Assembly (NCBI RefSeq): GCF_000287055.2
Contig: NZ_AJYQ02000136.1
Span: forward strand, 185-40,432
DNA: 40,248 nt
Reading direction: 5' to 3'
DNA from: Vibrio genomosp. F10 str. ZF-129
Lineage (GTDB): Bacteria > Pseudomonadota > Gammaproteobacteria > Enterobacterales > Vibrionaceae
Below, in pieces: positions 1 through 10,500 of the stretch. Positions within the stretch are counted from its first letter, which is position 1, and each line of letters starts with the position of its first letter. Under the pieces are notes generated by a model, which had not been told where the DNA came from, searched no databases, and saw only the letters and a list, made by a program, of their open reading frames with translations. The position numbers and the translations under genes are program-made.

Positions 1-1
1 T

Positions 2-1393
2 GCCGGTGAAGATCATTTTTACGACACTCGTAATGCCCATGCGATCAGTGATCCCTATGGCGGTCACCTGACCATTGGAAAAGCCGGTGATTGGGCTTAT
101 TCGGTTCCCAATGCCAATATTCAACACTTAGCGGCAGGGCAAGTCGAGCAGGTTCAATATGAAGTAACGACTGCTGGCGGTGATAAGCAGGTTATTACCC
201 TCTATGTCCATGGTACTAATGATAAACCAATAATTTCTGAAGTTATCGCAGGTGCACATAACATTGATGAAGATGCTGCAAATGCGACCTCTGGGCAAAT
301 TATTATCAGTGATGTTGATCATAGCGATCAACATGCTGTAAGCATTGACTCACAGCATCCACCACAATATGGCTCTGTCAGTTATAACAACAATAGCCAA
401 ACTTGGGTTTACACCCTCAATAATAATAATGCCAAAGTAAATGCATTAAATGATGGTGATAAGTTAACGGATAAATTTTCAATATTAGTGGATGATGGCC
501 ATGGAGGTGTCACCCAACAAGAGATCGAAATGAGTATTAATGGTCACAGCGATATTCCCCCTATGCCGACTTTGGTTGCACCAGCACAAATATCGGGTAG
601 TGCTGGACATCAAGATTTACATGCCTCAATCGGTTTCCCTCCGATTATTCACCAAGGAACGCCTACGCCGATGACAGGCTGGGGAATATCAGATCACCAC
701 GGACACTCTCTCACTGCATTACACGGTCAATTTGGTACTTTGCATGTCAATCCTGCAACCGGAGAGTTGAGTTACGATTACCAACAACCTTCATCAGGCG
801 TCGTTAAGACACATACAGGAGGCTCTTACGGTAGTGGTACAGACGAAACCGACTCGTTTGTTTTAACCCTAGGAGGCGATCAAAACTCACAAGTCGCTGT
901 GCACCTACATTTACATTCGCAATCCGTCCATGGAAACAGCGGACATCACATTGACCAAACCACACTAACTGGCATGGATTTATCGCCAATCGCTCCACCA
1001 CCTCCTCCAGCACCCGGCATGAGCCAAGCGGATGAACCGGATGCCTCTTTCAGCACCCCTGATGAAGTTACTCTTAATTTTGATGAGGTGACGGCAAACC
1101 TAGAACATACAGCGATAGGCGAACACGAACAGCGTTCTGGTGCCCATGCTTACCTAGACGCTCTGGGTATTAATGCTGACTCGCCGTCTATAGATTCACC
1201 GTCACACAATGTACCAGTGGCACAGGATATCGATATCATTTTCAGTGATGCCGAGAGTGCTTATGGGGCTGAGCAAACTGACGACAGTATGAGTGACGCA
1301 CTGTCTCACCATACCGAAAGCCCATCTTTTGATGATTCTTTACACCATCATAATGATATTGACGGATTGCCTGACATAGACCCAAATAACTAG
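2..1393 (+). CDS. VCBS-repeat large secreted adhesin, C-terminal part (5' end outside window)
   Basis: An open frame runs from the window edge to TAG at 1391-1393, giving 463 visible residues. Two VCBS/cadherin-like repeats can be read. Each ends in the usual type of motif, VHGTNDKP near residue 72 and DDGHGGVTQQE near 165. A more divergent third unit follows, then a proline linker (SPIAPPPPPAPG) near residue 340. The last ~120 residues are acidic, Asp/Ser/His-rich and low in complexity, as in C-terminal secretion signals of type I substrates. A His-rich stretch (HLHLHSQSVHG) could bind metal, which is inference. Known members of this class are giant surface or biofilm adhesins exported by type I secretion. 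The convergent HlyD/ABC operon next door is the likely exporter. No RTX nonapeptides are seen in the visible part. The stop codon lies at the edge of the repeat element. Confidence 0.85.
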   Translation, partial: AGEDHFYDTRNAHAISDPYGGHLTIGKAGDWAYSVPNANIQHLAAGQVEQVQYEVTTAGGDKQVITLYVHGTNDKPIISEVIAGAHNIDEDAANATSGQIIISDVDHSDQHAVSIDSQHPPQYGSVSYNNNSQTWVYTLNNNNAKVNALNDGDKLTDKFSILVDDGHGGVTQQEIEMSINGHSDIPPMPTLVAPAQISGSAGHQDLHASIGFPPIIHQGTPTPMTGWGISDHHGHSLTALHGQFGTLHVNPATGELSYDYQQPSSGVVKTHTGGSYGSGTDETDSFVLTLGGDQNSQVAVHLHLHSQSVHGNSGHHIDQTTLTGMDLSPIAPPPPPAPGMSQADEPDASFSTPDEVTLNFDEVTANLEHTAIGEHEQRSGAHAYLDALGINADSPSIDSPSHNVPVAQDIDIIFSDAESAYGAEQTDDSMSDALSHHTESPSFDDSLHHHNDIDGLPDIDPNN

Positions 1394-1656
1394 GGTCTGT
1401 TGATCTTTCGAGCTGTTTTTTGCAGCACTTTGTGGGAAATTTCTACAAGGCAGAGGCTTTGAAGTGTAGCTAGCCTACATGAGAAGCTGATAACGCAGTA
1501 GAAATGAACCACAAAGACTGCCCGAAGGGTTCGGCTAGAATCGTTTTATGCTTTGTTAAGAAGTATTAACTTAGAATGACTAGGCTACATACTCCTTGCC
1601 GCGCCTAAAACGATTCTATCTCGAACAAAATTTAACCACGAAAGGTCAACAGACCC
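1394..1656. mobile_element. MITE-like non-coding element with 18-bp terminal inverted repeats
   Basis: The left end GGGTCTGTTGATCTTTCG (1394-1411 region) is mirrored by CGAAAGGTCAACAGACCC at 1639-1656, with one mismatch. CTAG flanks both ends (1390-1393 and 1656-1659), which fits a TA or CTAG target duplication. A second, perfect internal inverted repeat is TAGAATCGTTTTA at 1536-1548 and TAAAACGATTCTA at 1606-1618. No credible protein is encoded, so a transposase elsewhere would have to move it. My recollection is that similar sequences recur in Vibrionaceae genomes, but I could not check this here. Confidence 0.7.
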
Positions 1657-1683
1657 TAGAACATCACCCCTTCGGTAAACAAA

Positions 1684-1708
1684 AAAGGAGCACGACATGT
1701 GCCCCTTT
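1684..1708 (-). terminator. Rho-independent terminator of the type I secretion operon
   Basis: The stem is AAAGGAGCAC (1684-1693) paired with GTGCCCCTTT (1699-1708), with one mismatch and a 5-nt loop. On the minus strand a T-run (complement of 1681-1686) follows. It lies just downstream of the hlyD stop. It may also stop plus-strand transcripts from the adhesin, though there is no T-run on that side. Confidence 0.8.
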
Positions 1709-1737
1709 CATTACTCTAGTCAGCCAGATCGGGGACT

Positions 1738-3033
1738 TTATCGTTCACCAAACGCGACACTCACATTGGTATAAATCGGTTTCCATAGGTACTGAAAAAC
1801 CGATTTCTCACCCGTTGTAATGTCAACTTCACCGGTCATACCCGGTAAGATAACAAACTGTTCAGGGTTATCTCTAAAATACGGCTTGTCTACCGACACG
1901 ATCACCTCGTAGAAAATCTCGCCTCTTTCACTTTGGCTCGTCGTTGGCGAGATACTTTCAACTAACCCCTTCAATGCACCAAATCGGCTGTAGTCAAAGG
2001 CATCTACCTTGATACGGGTTGGCTGACCAACACTCACAAAGCCGATATCTCGTGGAGATAAACGCGCTTTGAAGGCGGCTTTTCCACCAACAGGGACAAT
2101 TTCAACAACAGTTCCTCCTGGTTGAATCACACCACCATTTCTTGTGCTAGGAATACTTTGAACCAAGCCTTGTACTGGGGATTCCATAACCGTATTGACT
2201 AACTTAGCTTGACTGGATCGCACTCTTGCGTTCAAGGCAGACAAGTCTGAAACCGCTTTGGAACGTTGATCACTCACTTCCACTTTAGCCTCAGCGAGTA
2301 ACTGCTCTATTTTTTGATCATTGCTTTCACCTTGACGAATCAACACGGATTTTTTGCCTCGTGCTTCTTCTATCTTTTGTTCGATGGTGGCCAGTTTCTG
2401 ACGCATTTCGAGCACTCGCAAACGGGATATATTTCCCGCTTTGAAGCCTTTTTCAAGTATCACTAATTCTTGCTTAGTGGCGGTGAGTTCTTTTTCATAA
2501 CTGGGCAACGTCTTTTCAACACTTCTTAGCTGCTCTGATATTTGCTCGCTCTCTTTTTCCAGTACGATTCTTTTTTGTAAATACAACGCTTTCTGGGCAT
2601 TCAGTTGGGCTTTTTGTTGGCTGACAATCTCGGGGAAATCCACTTCAAACTCAGCAAAGTTTGGCTCTCGTTGCTCAAGCAGCGCATTCATTCGCTCAAC
2701 ACTCATCTGAAGCGTGACTTGTTGTGACTGCAACTCTTCGAGCGCCGTTTGTTGGAACGTTGCATCAAACTCCACCAACGGCTGACCAACCTCCACCAAC
2801 TGCCCCTCTTTCACAAGAATACGTTTCAATTTTCCGCCGATGTCGCTTTGCAGTACCTGCTTCTCTCCTTCAGGTATCACTGCACCTTTTGCTTTAGCAA
2901 TTTCATCCACTTGAGTGACCAAAGACCAAGTGACAAATGCGATAACACACAATGCAACAGACCATGTCGCAATGGAAAGTGATCGAGCCGTGTTCTGTGA
3001 TTCAACTAATTCACCGTATAATTTATCGCTCAT
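1738..3033 (-). CDS. HlyD-family type I secretion membrane fusion protein
   Basis: This 431-aa periplasmic adaptor links an inner-membrane ABC exporter to a TolC-like outer-membrane channel. One N-terminal membrane segment (about residues 20-40) is followed by a split biotinyl-lipoyl domain (KGAVIPEGEKQVLQS and later VMESPVQGLVQSIPS). A long coiled-coil hairpin spans about residues 100-280, and a beta-barrel C-terminus follows (RIKVDAFDYSRFGALKG, MTGEVDITTG), as in HlyD/LapC/PrtE adaptors. The length is normal for the family. Its ATG overlaps the end of the upstream ABC gene by 11 nt, so translation is probably coupled. No outer-membrane TolC partner gene is in the window, so a housekeeping TolC is presumably used. 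Confidence 0.93.
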   Translation of the reverse strand: MSDKLYGELVESQNTARSLSIATWSVALCVIAFVTWSLVTQVDEIAKAKGAVIPEGEKQVLQSDIGGKLKRILVKEGQLVEVGQPLVEFDATFQQTALEELQSQQVTLQMSVERMNALLEQREPNFAEFEVDFPEIVSQQKAQLNAQKALYLQKRIVLEKESEQISEQLRSVEKTLPSYEKELTATKQELVILEKGFKAGNISRLRVLEMRQKLATIEQKIEEARGKKSVLIRQGESNDQKIEQLLAEAKVEVSDQRSKAVSDLSALNARVRSSQAKLVNTVMESPVQGLVQSIPSTRNGGVIQPGGTVVEIVPVGGKAAFKARLSPRDIGFVSVGQPTRIKVDAFDYSRFGALKGLVESISPTTSQSERGEIFYEVIVSVDKPYFRDNPEQFVILPGMTGEVDITTGEKSVFQYLWKPIYTNVSVAFGER

Positions 3034-5071
3034 TCACTGTCTCCTGTTCTATTTCGTTACTCTCTTGGGCTAGAGGCCCAGCATAAACAACCACTCCTTC
3101 ATTAAGCACCACCACTTTATCGGCCAGCTTTATAAGTTCAGGGTCATGAGAGGTAAACACCACCGTGGCGTTGCCGCTTTTTGATTGAAGAAATTCACCG
3201 AATATTTTTTTTGAATTTGGGTGGTAATCGGGAACCGGATTATCAAGAAAATACAATTTGTAGTCATAAACCAGAGCCTTGGCATCTATCAATATCTGAG
3301 CCACACTTCCCGATAAGATATCAAAAAGGCTGTCTGGCATAACGCTGCTTATTGGGGTATCCAGATCGTCTGCTAAAGAGCGCAGCCAATCGCCTCCACC
3401 CACAGTTTCAATTGAGTGGCGCATTTTTTCTTCGGGTATGTCGTGCCCATCATTAAGCCATTCTCGAATGCTCAATGTGAGCAGATCGGGGTAAGCAGTA
3501 CGGATAAAACACCAATGGCGGTAAAGCTGAGAATCGTATTGCGCCAGATTCACACCTTCAATCTCTACCATCCCATTTTGAACTGACTGCAACCCAGACA
3601 TCACTTCGAGCAAAGAGGATTTACCGCTGCCTGACGGGCCAGTGATAGCAACCACTTCCCCCGCCTGAATGTCAAAACTCACCCCATTTAATGCTGGACG
3701 GCTTTGTTTAGGATAACGCAAGGTGACCTGCTCGACTTTCAACGTTGGCGCAAGTTTTGGTAAAGGATGGTGCTGATAGCGGAATTCTCGCTCAGAAGGC
3801 TGAGAAAGTATCCGATTCACCTGTTGCTTGGATTGATTAAAACCACTAAAACGTAATGCACTGTTCGCGAGCATTTGAGCAGGGCCGGTTACTTTAGAAA
3901 TCAACATCATCGAGGCAATTAAGCCCCCTGGCGTCATGACTTGTTCGAAAATCAAGCCAATCCCAAGCCCCATGATTGCAAGCGTAGAGCCTACCCCTAT
4001 TAAGTAATAAGCGGAGGTATACCGACTTTGTAAAACCGATTGAGAAAAATTGACTTTAGAGGCGAGTAAATTTGCCTTATCAAAGCGTTGCATCCAATGC
4101 TGAGCCATTCCCGAACTGCGTATAAATGTGAGTTTAGACGACAGTTCGTTGGTCATATTTTGTCGGTTTGTCCCTGCAACGGTCGATTGCATTGAGCGTT
4201 TACTGCTTGAGTAAATTGAACGTTTCGCTAAAACGTAATAGAGCGTTAAAGACAGGATTGGCACTAACACTAGCCAGCCACCCAACACACCAATTGCCAC
4301 AACAAATAAGAGAATAAAGGGAAGATCAAACAGAGCGTTCCCCAAAGGACCAGACAACACGCCTGAAACTCGTTCTGATAAGAGTACTTGGTTTTGCTGA
4401 CTCGAGGTGGTGACTTGCTGGTTTTGTGAATAGCTGTTTAAAAGCAGCTTATGAACCAACGCTTGTGAGATTTCTCTGCTCACTCGATTTGATACCGTAG
4501 CAAATACGCGACTTCGCAGCGTTCGTAACCAACCCATCATAATAAATAACAACGCCGCCCCGATCGCGATGCCTTGTAGTTCATGCCCTGCATCGCCGCC
4601 GATCACATGATCATAAATAGACATAGTGATAAAAGGGACCGCGAGAGCAAAAAGGTTCGTTACAAAGCTGATCAATAATAGTTTTGGAATAATAGGTCGA
4701 AAAGCGTGCAAGCGCTCCCCAACCCAATCACTGGCGGGCTTCTCTAATGGCACCCCTTCTATCACAATACAAAACTGAAGGTTTGATGTGAGCCCTTTTT
4801 CTCCTTGTAGCGACTCCCATTGCCCAGAGACCATCCGTCCGATGGTGACTTCCTTACTACTATCAACAGCCAAAATGAGTTGATGATCACCCACATTATT
4901 CAGATTAGGGAGCAGCTTGTATGGCAGAGAGAGTCGGTCAAATAAAGCGAACACATCGTCTAAAGTCTCAATGCCATTTTCATCCACCCACTGATCCGCG
5001 AACAATTGTACATTAGCATTGACTTCAATCTCTTTAAGGATGGATAAACTCAGCACCTCTAAGTTCGTCAT
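3023..5071 (-). CDS. Type I secretion ABC transporter subunit 1 (C39-like domain, TMD, degenerate NBD)
   Basis: This 682-aa half-transporter has an N-terminal ~115-residue C39-peptidase-like domain without a visible catalytic Cys, as in LapB/HlyB-type exporters. A six-helix membrane domain (about 125-400) and an ATPase domain (about 440-670) follow. Walker A is intact (GPSGSGKSS, 478-486) and the H-loop His is present (SHD, H642). The Walker B region reads LYFLDNP, so the catalytic Glu is Asn611. The signature is LSGSV instead of LSGGQ, and the Q-loop Gln is not recognisable (IRTAYPDLL). It overlaps the upstream ABC gene by the 4-nt ATGA. It probably pairs with that subunit as a heterodimer to export the VCBS adhesin (inference from position). 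Confidence 0.9.
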   Translation of the reverse strand: MTNLEVLSLSILKEIEVNANVQLFADQWVDENGIETLDDVFALFDRLSLPYKLLPNLNNVGDHQLILAVDSSKEVTIGRMVSGQWESLQGEKGLTSNLQFCIVIEGVPLEKPASDWVGERLHAFRPIIPKLLLISFVTNLFALAVPFITMSIYDHVIGGDAGHELQGIAIGAALLFIMMGWLRTLRSRVFATVSNRVSREISQALVHKLLLNSYSQNQQVTTSSQQNQVLLSERVSGVLSGPLGNALFDLPFILLFVVAIGVLGGWLVLVPILSLTLYYVLAKRSIYSSSKRSMQSTVAGTNRQNMTNELSSKLTFIRSSGMAQHWMQRFDKANLLASKVNFSQSVLQSRYTSAYYLIGVGSTLAIMGLGIGLIFEQVMTPGGLIASMMLISKVTGPAQMLANSALRFSGFNQSKQQVNRILSQPSEREFRYQHHPLPKLAPTLKVEQVTLRYPKQSRPALNGVSFDIQAGEVVAITGPSGSGKSSLLEVMSGLQSVQNGMVEIEGVNLAQYDSQLYRHWCFIRTAYPDLLTLSIREWLNDGHDIPEEKMRHSIETVGGGDWLRSLADDLDTPISSVMPDSLFDILSGSVAQILIDAKALVYDYKLYFLDNPVPDYHPNSKKIFGEFLQSKSGNATVVFTSHDPELIKLADKVVVLNEGVVVYAGPLAQESNEIEQETVNER

Positions 5072-6687
5072 GCAGCCTCCCCCTTTCCATTGATGGCAAC
5101 AACATCGTTAACCTTGGCACTTTGATGGGCCAGTGTGCGCAACATGGGATGATAGGTCACCAAAAAAATGGTTCTCCCATCGACTACTTCTTGTTTAAGT
5201 ACGGCCACTAGTCGTTCTAAGCCATCAAGATCCAGAGATGCGTCTGGTCGATCGAGCAGCAAAATAGGCTTCGAGCTGGCCAGTTGTGCAGCGATATTGA
5301 GTAGCTTGACGTTGCCCATACTAAGAGGTGAAGCGCTGGTATGACCTATCTTTGTCTCTAACCCATCAGGCAGACGCGTAATTTCTTTGGTTAATCCCAA
5401 CCTTCGGGCATAGTGTGTCGCTTTATCCGTTTGGGCTGGATTGAACCCACACAGGTTGTCTAAAATGGTTCCCGACACTAATTGCGCTTTGGCGCCGCAA
5501 AATCCCGACATTGCGCTCAATGTCGAGACACCAATTGACTCCCCATCAGCAAGAACATCTCCTCCACTGGGTTGGTCTACACCCGCAAGTGATGACAGCA
5601 TAAAGCTAGCTAGGTGGCGAACATCGCTCTCGATGAGTATTATCTGACCGACCTCTGCTTTCAATGCTAATTGATGACTCAAGCCATAGCGCTCAACCGT
5701 CACTTCTCGTAACTCCAAATTTGTGAAGGACATTCCCTCTTGCTTTGCAGCATCAGACACCGACAAAGCATCCAGTTTTTCAATCGCTTGTGTAGCACTA
5801 TGAATGCCATTCATTTTAATTCTGACACCGACTAATGCGCTCAACGGGGCGACAGCGCGACCAGCTAATATTGAACATGCCGCCAATCCGCCTGTGGTTA
5901 AGTCGCCATCCAATACCCACAAACTTCCGCTGATCACTAACAAAACAGAAGTGGCTAACGCCGCGAGTTGAATGCACTCTTGGGCAAAAGCGTTTTGTTC
6001 TTCCTCTTTGGCTTTAGATTGAGATCGAGCGTGATTGATGGATTTAAATTGGCTGAAAATTCTCGATTCAACCGCTTGACGCTTGATTCCTTGTATCGTC
6101 TGCCCTAACAGAATAAGAAAGGCTTTCCTTTGTTTTTCGTTTTGCGAAGCGTGTTCACTGAGCACTTTTACTTTTTGAGACGAAAGCCATACCACGCAGA
6201 GCGTCAAACACCAAACCACGATCGGGATGACAACGAGTTCGCCCCCTATATATCCGACTAGAGCTAAGAAAATGAGTGCAAATGGCAGATCGATAAAACC
6301 CGAGATAATGCCACCTGAATACCAATCTTTGACTTTAGACACCGCACCAAGCCCTTCCTCAATGCCACCAATACCCACATGGCGAATTTGGCTTGGGGAA
6401 GCGGTGGTGATCTTACCGATAATATCCTGATACGTTGCTTTTTCGGTATTACTCGCGGCCGCCGACAGTATCCAACTTCGCACAAAACGAATGAAAGATT
6501 CCATCACTACAGCGAGCAACGCACCCGCTAACAAAAGCGTTGCGGTGCCATAACTTTGATTGGGTAAAATTCGGTCATAAATTTGAAGTACCGTTAACGG
6601 AACCGCCAATGACAATAGGTTGATCAGCAGCGAAGGCAGCAGAACTTTACCTACTGCTGCCCCTTTTTCTACAGAGTTGTCTCGCAT
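5068..6687 (-). CDS. Type I secretion ABC transporter subunit 2, Walker A lost
   Basis: This 539-aa half-transporter lacks a peptidase-like domain and starts directly in the membrane domain (helices from about residue 14 to 290). The C-terminal ATPase-like domain keeps the fold (D-loop region PDASLD, H513 in TYHPM) but has lost the P-loop: where GxxGxGKS is expected the protein reads LIESDVRHLASFM (351-363). The signature is LSMGN, and Walker B ILLLD is followed by Arg480 instead of the catalytic Glu. It is therefore unlikely to hydrolyse ATP itself. It is the first gene of the operon, with a good ribosome site (AAGGA, 7 nt before ATG). Its frame is intact along its whole length, so it does not look like a simple pseudogene. 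Confidence 0.88.
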   Translation of the reverse strand: MRDNSVEKGAAVGKVLLPSLLINLLSLAVPLTVLQIYDRILPNQSYGTATLLLAGALLAVVMESFIRFVRSWILSAAASNTEKATYQDIIGKITTASPSQIRHVGIGGIEEGLGAVSKVKDWYSGGIISGFIDLPFALIFLALVGYIGGELVVIPIVVWCLTLCVVWLSSQKVKVLSEHASQNEKQRKAFLILLGQTIQGIKRQAVESRIFSQFKSINHARSQSKAKEEEQNAFAQECIQLAALATSVLLVISGSLWVLDGDLTTGGLAACSILAGRAVAPLSALVGVRIKMNGIHSATQAIEKLDALSVSDAAKQEGMSFTNLELREVTVERYGLSHQLALKAEVGQIILIESDVRHLASFMLSSLAGVDQPSGGDVLADGESIGVSTLSAMSGFCGAKAQLVSGTILDNLCGFNPAQTDKATHYARRLGLTKEITRLPDGLETKIGHTSASPLSMGNVKLLNIAAQLASSKPILLLDRPDASLDLDGLERLVAVLKQEVVDGRTIFLVTYHPMLRTLAHQSAKVNDVVAINGKGEAA

Positions 6688-6898
6688 ACACCGTCCTTAT
6701 TCACGCTTATGGAATAAGATTGGTACACACAGTCCCGTTAAGCAAGGTAACAAGCTGATTTAAATTAGATTTATCGCACAAGAATGAAGTAAACATGGAT
6801 ACAACGAGGTGAGAGAAAAGCGAATAACAGCCAAGATCCAAAATGAGTCAATGATAAGACGTCTATCGGCAGTAAAAGATATGAGTTCAGAAAACAAA

Positions 6899-6923
6899 AA
6901 CGCCAGCATTGAAGGCTGGCGTT
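6899..6923 (-). terminator. Terminator of the small outer-membrane protein gene
   Basis: The stem AACGCCAGC pairs with GCTGGCGTT around a 7-nt loop. On the minus strand it is followed by TTTTTGTTTT. It lies 19 nt past the stop of the barrel gene. Confidence 0.9.
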
Positions 6924-6941
6924 GACTTGTTAAGCGACGTT

Positions 6942-7430
6942 TTATAAGAAGTTAAAAGACGCCGTTAGAGAAAACGTATTCACGTCTTCTTTGTCCATCA
7001 CATACGTCATGTAGTTTGCACCCAGTGAAATAGGACCAAATACAGCGTAATCTGCACCAACACCGTACATCATGTCGTAGCCATCATCGTCACTGAATTT
7101 AGTGCCATTAGGGCCGGTTAGATCCCAAGAGTGGACTCCGCCTTTGGCGTACACTTGAAGTGGGCCAAAGTTAATGCTTGGTTTAACCGCAAAGTAAACA
7201 GAAGAGGCTTTTACGTCGCCAGTAGCAAACTCAAATTTACCGTGGTCCGTATAACCGGCTTCTAGGCCGATGAATGGTAAAATGCCTGTACCCGCATGGA
7301 TGTTGTAAGACGTTGCATCTTCACTTCCTAAGCTAGATTGACCAGCAGACGCACCACCATATACCCAAGAGTCAGCCATAGCCGTCGAAGATGCACCAAT
7401 AAGAGCAAGCGCTAAAAGAGTCTTTTTCAT
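6942..7430 (-). CDS. Small outer-membrane beta-barrel protein
   Basis: This 162-aa protein has a clear signal peptide (MKKTLLALALIGASSTAMA, cleavage before DSW). The mature part is made of alternating amphipathic strands with Gly and aromatic girdles and ends in FNFL, typical of outer-membrane barrels. The size fits an eight-stranded barrel of the OmpX/OmpA-transmembrane type (OMP_b-brl family). No ligand or enzymatic motif is visible, so the function is unknown. It has its own terminator and about 155 bp of upstream space, so it is probably a single-gene unit. Confidence 0.8.
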   Translation of the reverse strand: MKKTLLALALIGASSTAMADSWVYGGASAGQSSLGSEDATSYNIHAGTGILPFIGLEAGYTDHGKFEFATGDVKASSVYFAVKPSINFGPLQVYAKGGVHSWDLTGPNGTKFSDDDGYDMMYGVGADYAVFGPISLGANYMTYVMDKEDVNTFSLTASFNFL

Positions 7431-7586
7431 AATAAACCTTATTTGTTATAGCTAACGATGACGCTAACTAATACGTGTTGTTATGAGCAATGGCGCTTTA
7501 ATGGCAGGCCATTGCCGTAATTTTGCCAAATTATAGAGTTATGTTTACAGTATGCAAGGTCTATGCCGCCAATTAACAGGCGTCCA

Positions 7587-10500
7587 TTAGCAAGCATCAA
7601 TGGCGTTTTTAACCCGTTTATCCGATACTGGATACGGTGTCCCAAGCTGCTGTGCAAAGAAGCTAACCCTAAGCTCTTCAAGCATCCAGCGTACTTCTTT
7701 GACGTTATCAGGTATCGCCACGCCTTTGGGTATTTTATTGAGTAATTCTTTGTAATCTTTTGTGGCTGATTCCACTTTCAGCATGTGTAAACGATCTTTA
7801 TTGGGATCGATAGGCAGCTTTTCCATTCTCTTTTCAATGGCTTTCATGTAGCGCAAGATATCTGGAAGCCGCTTCCAACCACACTCTGTCGCGAACCCTT
7901 TAAAAATCAGGCTTTCTACTTGTGCTTTGATGTCAGATAGCGCAAACGCCATCGTGAAATCAACCTTGCCCTTAAGCTTTTTATTGATGTTAAAGGCGGT
8001 GGTTAAAATCGTTTCAACTTGCTTTGCTATGTCTACAACCGTGTCGCCAAGTTCAGCTCGAATATGTTCTTTCAACGTTTCAAATTGTGTCGGCTCCCAG
8101 ACCAAGCCACCTTTTTCTTCGATTAACTTATCAATGCCACACGCAATGCAATCATCGATCAGATCCAGCACTTTGCCATAAGGGTTGAAGTAAAGTCCCA
8201 ACTTCGATTTATTTGGCAAGTTTGAATGCAAATATTTTATCGGTGACGGTACATTTAAAAGCAAAAGCCTGCGTTGACCTGCACGCATGGCGGAGATCTG
8301 CTCTTGCTCTGTTTCAAACAGCTTAATTTCAACACTGTCTTTAGTGTCTACCAAGGCTGGGTAAGCTTTAACTTCAAAACCACCGCGTTTCTGTTGATAC
8401 ACTTTTGGCAGTTCGCCAAAGCTCCAAGTGTGCAAACCTTGCTGTTCAATGTCGTCATCTGCGACTTTCGACAGTGTTTCTTGAACCTTCTCTTTCAAGC
8501 TTTCTTTAAGCGTATAAAGATCTTTGTTCTCTTTGAGTTTACGGTTGCGGTGATCCACCGCTCTGAACGTGACTTTCAAATGCTCTGGAATCTGGTTTAG
8601 ATTCCAATCATCACGCAATACCTCTACCCCTGTCATTCGACGCAACTCTTTCTCAAGAGCATCAAGTAAAGGCATTTCCATCGCGGTGACGCGCCCTAGG
8701 AACGCATCGGCGTAGTTTGGAGCGGGAACAAAATTCTTACGCAACGTTTTTGGCAACGCTTTGATCATGCTGACAATCAACTCATGACGCAGCCCTGGAA
8801 TTTGCCAATCAAAACCTGCAGGCTCAATCTGATTTAAAATAGGCAGTGGCACATGAACCGTGACGCCGTCACTATCCTCGCCCGGTTCGAACTGATAACT
8901 CAACTTGAGCTTGATTCCGCCTTGGTGCCAGAAGTTCGGGTAATCCAAATCGGTAACATGGCTCGCATCACCTCTGAACAGCATTTCTTTTTCAAAGTTT
9001 AGGAGCTCTTTATTCTCTTTGGCTGCTTTTTTCCACCAGGTGTCAAAATGACGTCCAGAGACGACTTCTGTCCCCACGCGTTGATCATAAAAATCAAACA
9101 GCTCATCGTCATCGACTAATATGTCACGACGGCGAGATTTGTGCTCTAACTCTTCGACTTCCTCTAAAAGCTTTCTATTTTGCTTAAAGAATGGATGTTT
9201 ATTTTCCCACTCACCCTCGACAAGGGCGCTGCGAATGAAGATTTCTCGGCTGACCGTGGCATCAATTTGGCTGTAGTTGACCAATCGTTTCGGTACAATC
9301 GCAATGCCATAAAGCATCACTTTTTCATCGGCCATGACGGCGGCGCGTTTTTTCGACCAATGAGGTTCGCTGTAGCTACGCTTAATTAAGTGCCCAGCTA
9401 ACGGCTCAATCCATTCAGGTTGGATCTTAGCGATGATGCGCCCCCAAAGTTTCGAGGTTTCAACAAGCTCGGCTGACATGATCCATTTGGGCTGTTTCTT
9501 AAATAGGCCAGACGCAGGGAAAATGCTAAAACGCGCGTTTCTTGCCCCTTGATATTCATTTTTCTCAGGGTCTTTAAAACCGATGTGAGAGAGCAAACCT
9601 GCCAAAATAGAGCTATGCACTTTTTCGTAAGACGCTTCTTCATCATTGAGTTTGAAGTCCATTTCTCGCATTGACTGATGAATCTGGAAGTAAACATCTT
9701 GCCATTCACGGACTCTGAGATAATTCAAAAAGTCTTTCTTACACTGCTTACGGAATTGATTGCCGTTCAGCTCTTTTTGTTGCTCTTTTATGTAATTCCA
9801 TAAATTGACAAACGTGAGGAAATCAGACTCTTCATGGAAGAAACGCTTATGCTTTTCATCTGACGCTTGTTTTTTCTCTGATGGTCTTTCCCTAGGATCT
9901 TGGATAGAAAGTGCCGAGGTAATGATCATCAACTCTTTCAAGCAACCGTTACGACTCGCTTCAAGTACCATGCGAGCCAGACGCGGATCAATCGGCAATC
10001 GAGCCAGTTTACGACCCATTGGTGTTAAGCGTTTTTTATCGCTACCGGCGTCTTTACGCGGTTTGTTGTCACTGGCAATCGCGCCCAATTCTTCTAAAAG
10101 ACGGACACCATCTTGAATGTTGCGCTTATCTGGCGCTTCAACGAATGGGAAGGCTTGAATATCTCCAAGGCCCAGTGACGTCATTTGTAAGATAACCGAC
10201 GCTAAGTTGGTACGCAGAATTTCTGGATCGGTGAACTCTGGGCGCGATTCAAAATCTTCTTCTGAATACAGACGAATACAAACACCTTCGCTAACACGAC
10301 CACAACGCCCTTTACGCTGGTTGGCGCTAGCTTGAGAAATTGGCTCAATAGGCAGTCTTTGCACTTTGGTTCGGTAACTGTAACGGCTGATTCGAGCGGT
10401 ACCTGGGTCAATCACGTACTCGATACCCGGAACCGTAAGCGAGGTTTCTGCTACGTTGGTCGCTAGGACAATACGTCGGCCATTGTGTGGCTGGAATATC

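Noticed and set aside
1390..1737. Idea that the repeat element truncated the adhesin C-terminus
   Set aside because: With CTAG on both flanks the pre-insertion sequence would already contain the same TAG stop, so truncation is not required. The frame after the element would run only 17 codons through a terminator.
8274..8600. Plus-strand open frame inside hrpA
   Set aside because: It is antisense to a conserved helicase gene and shows no independent coding features.
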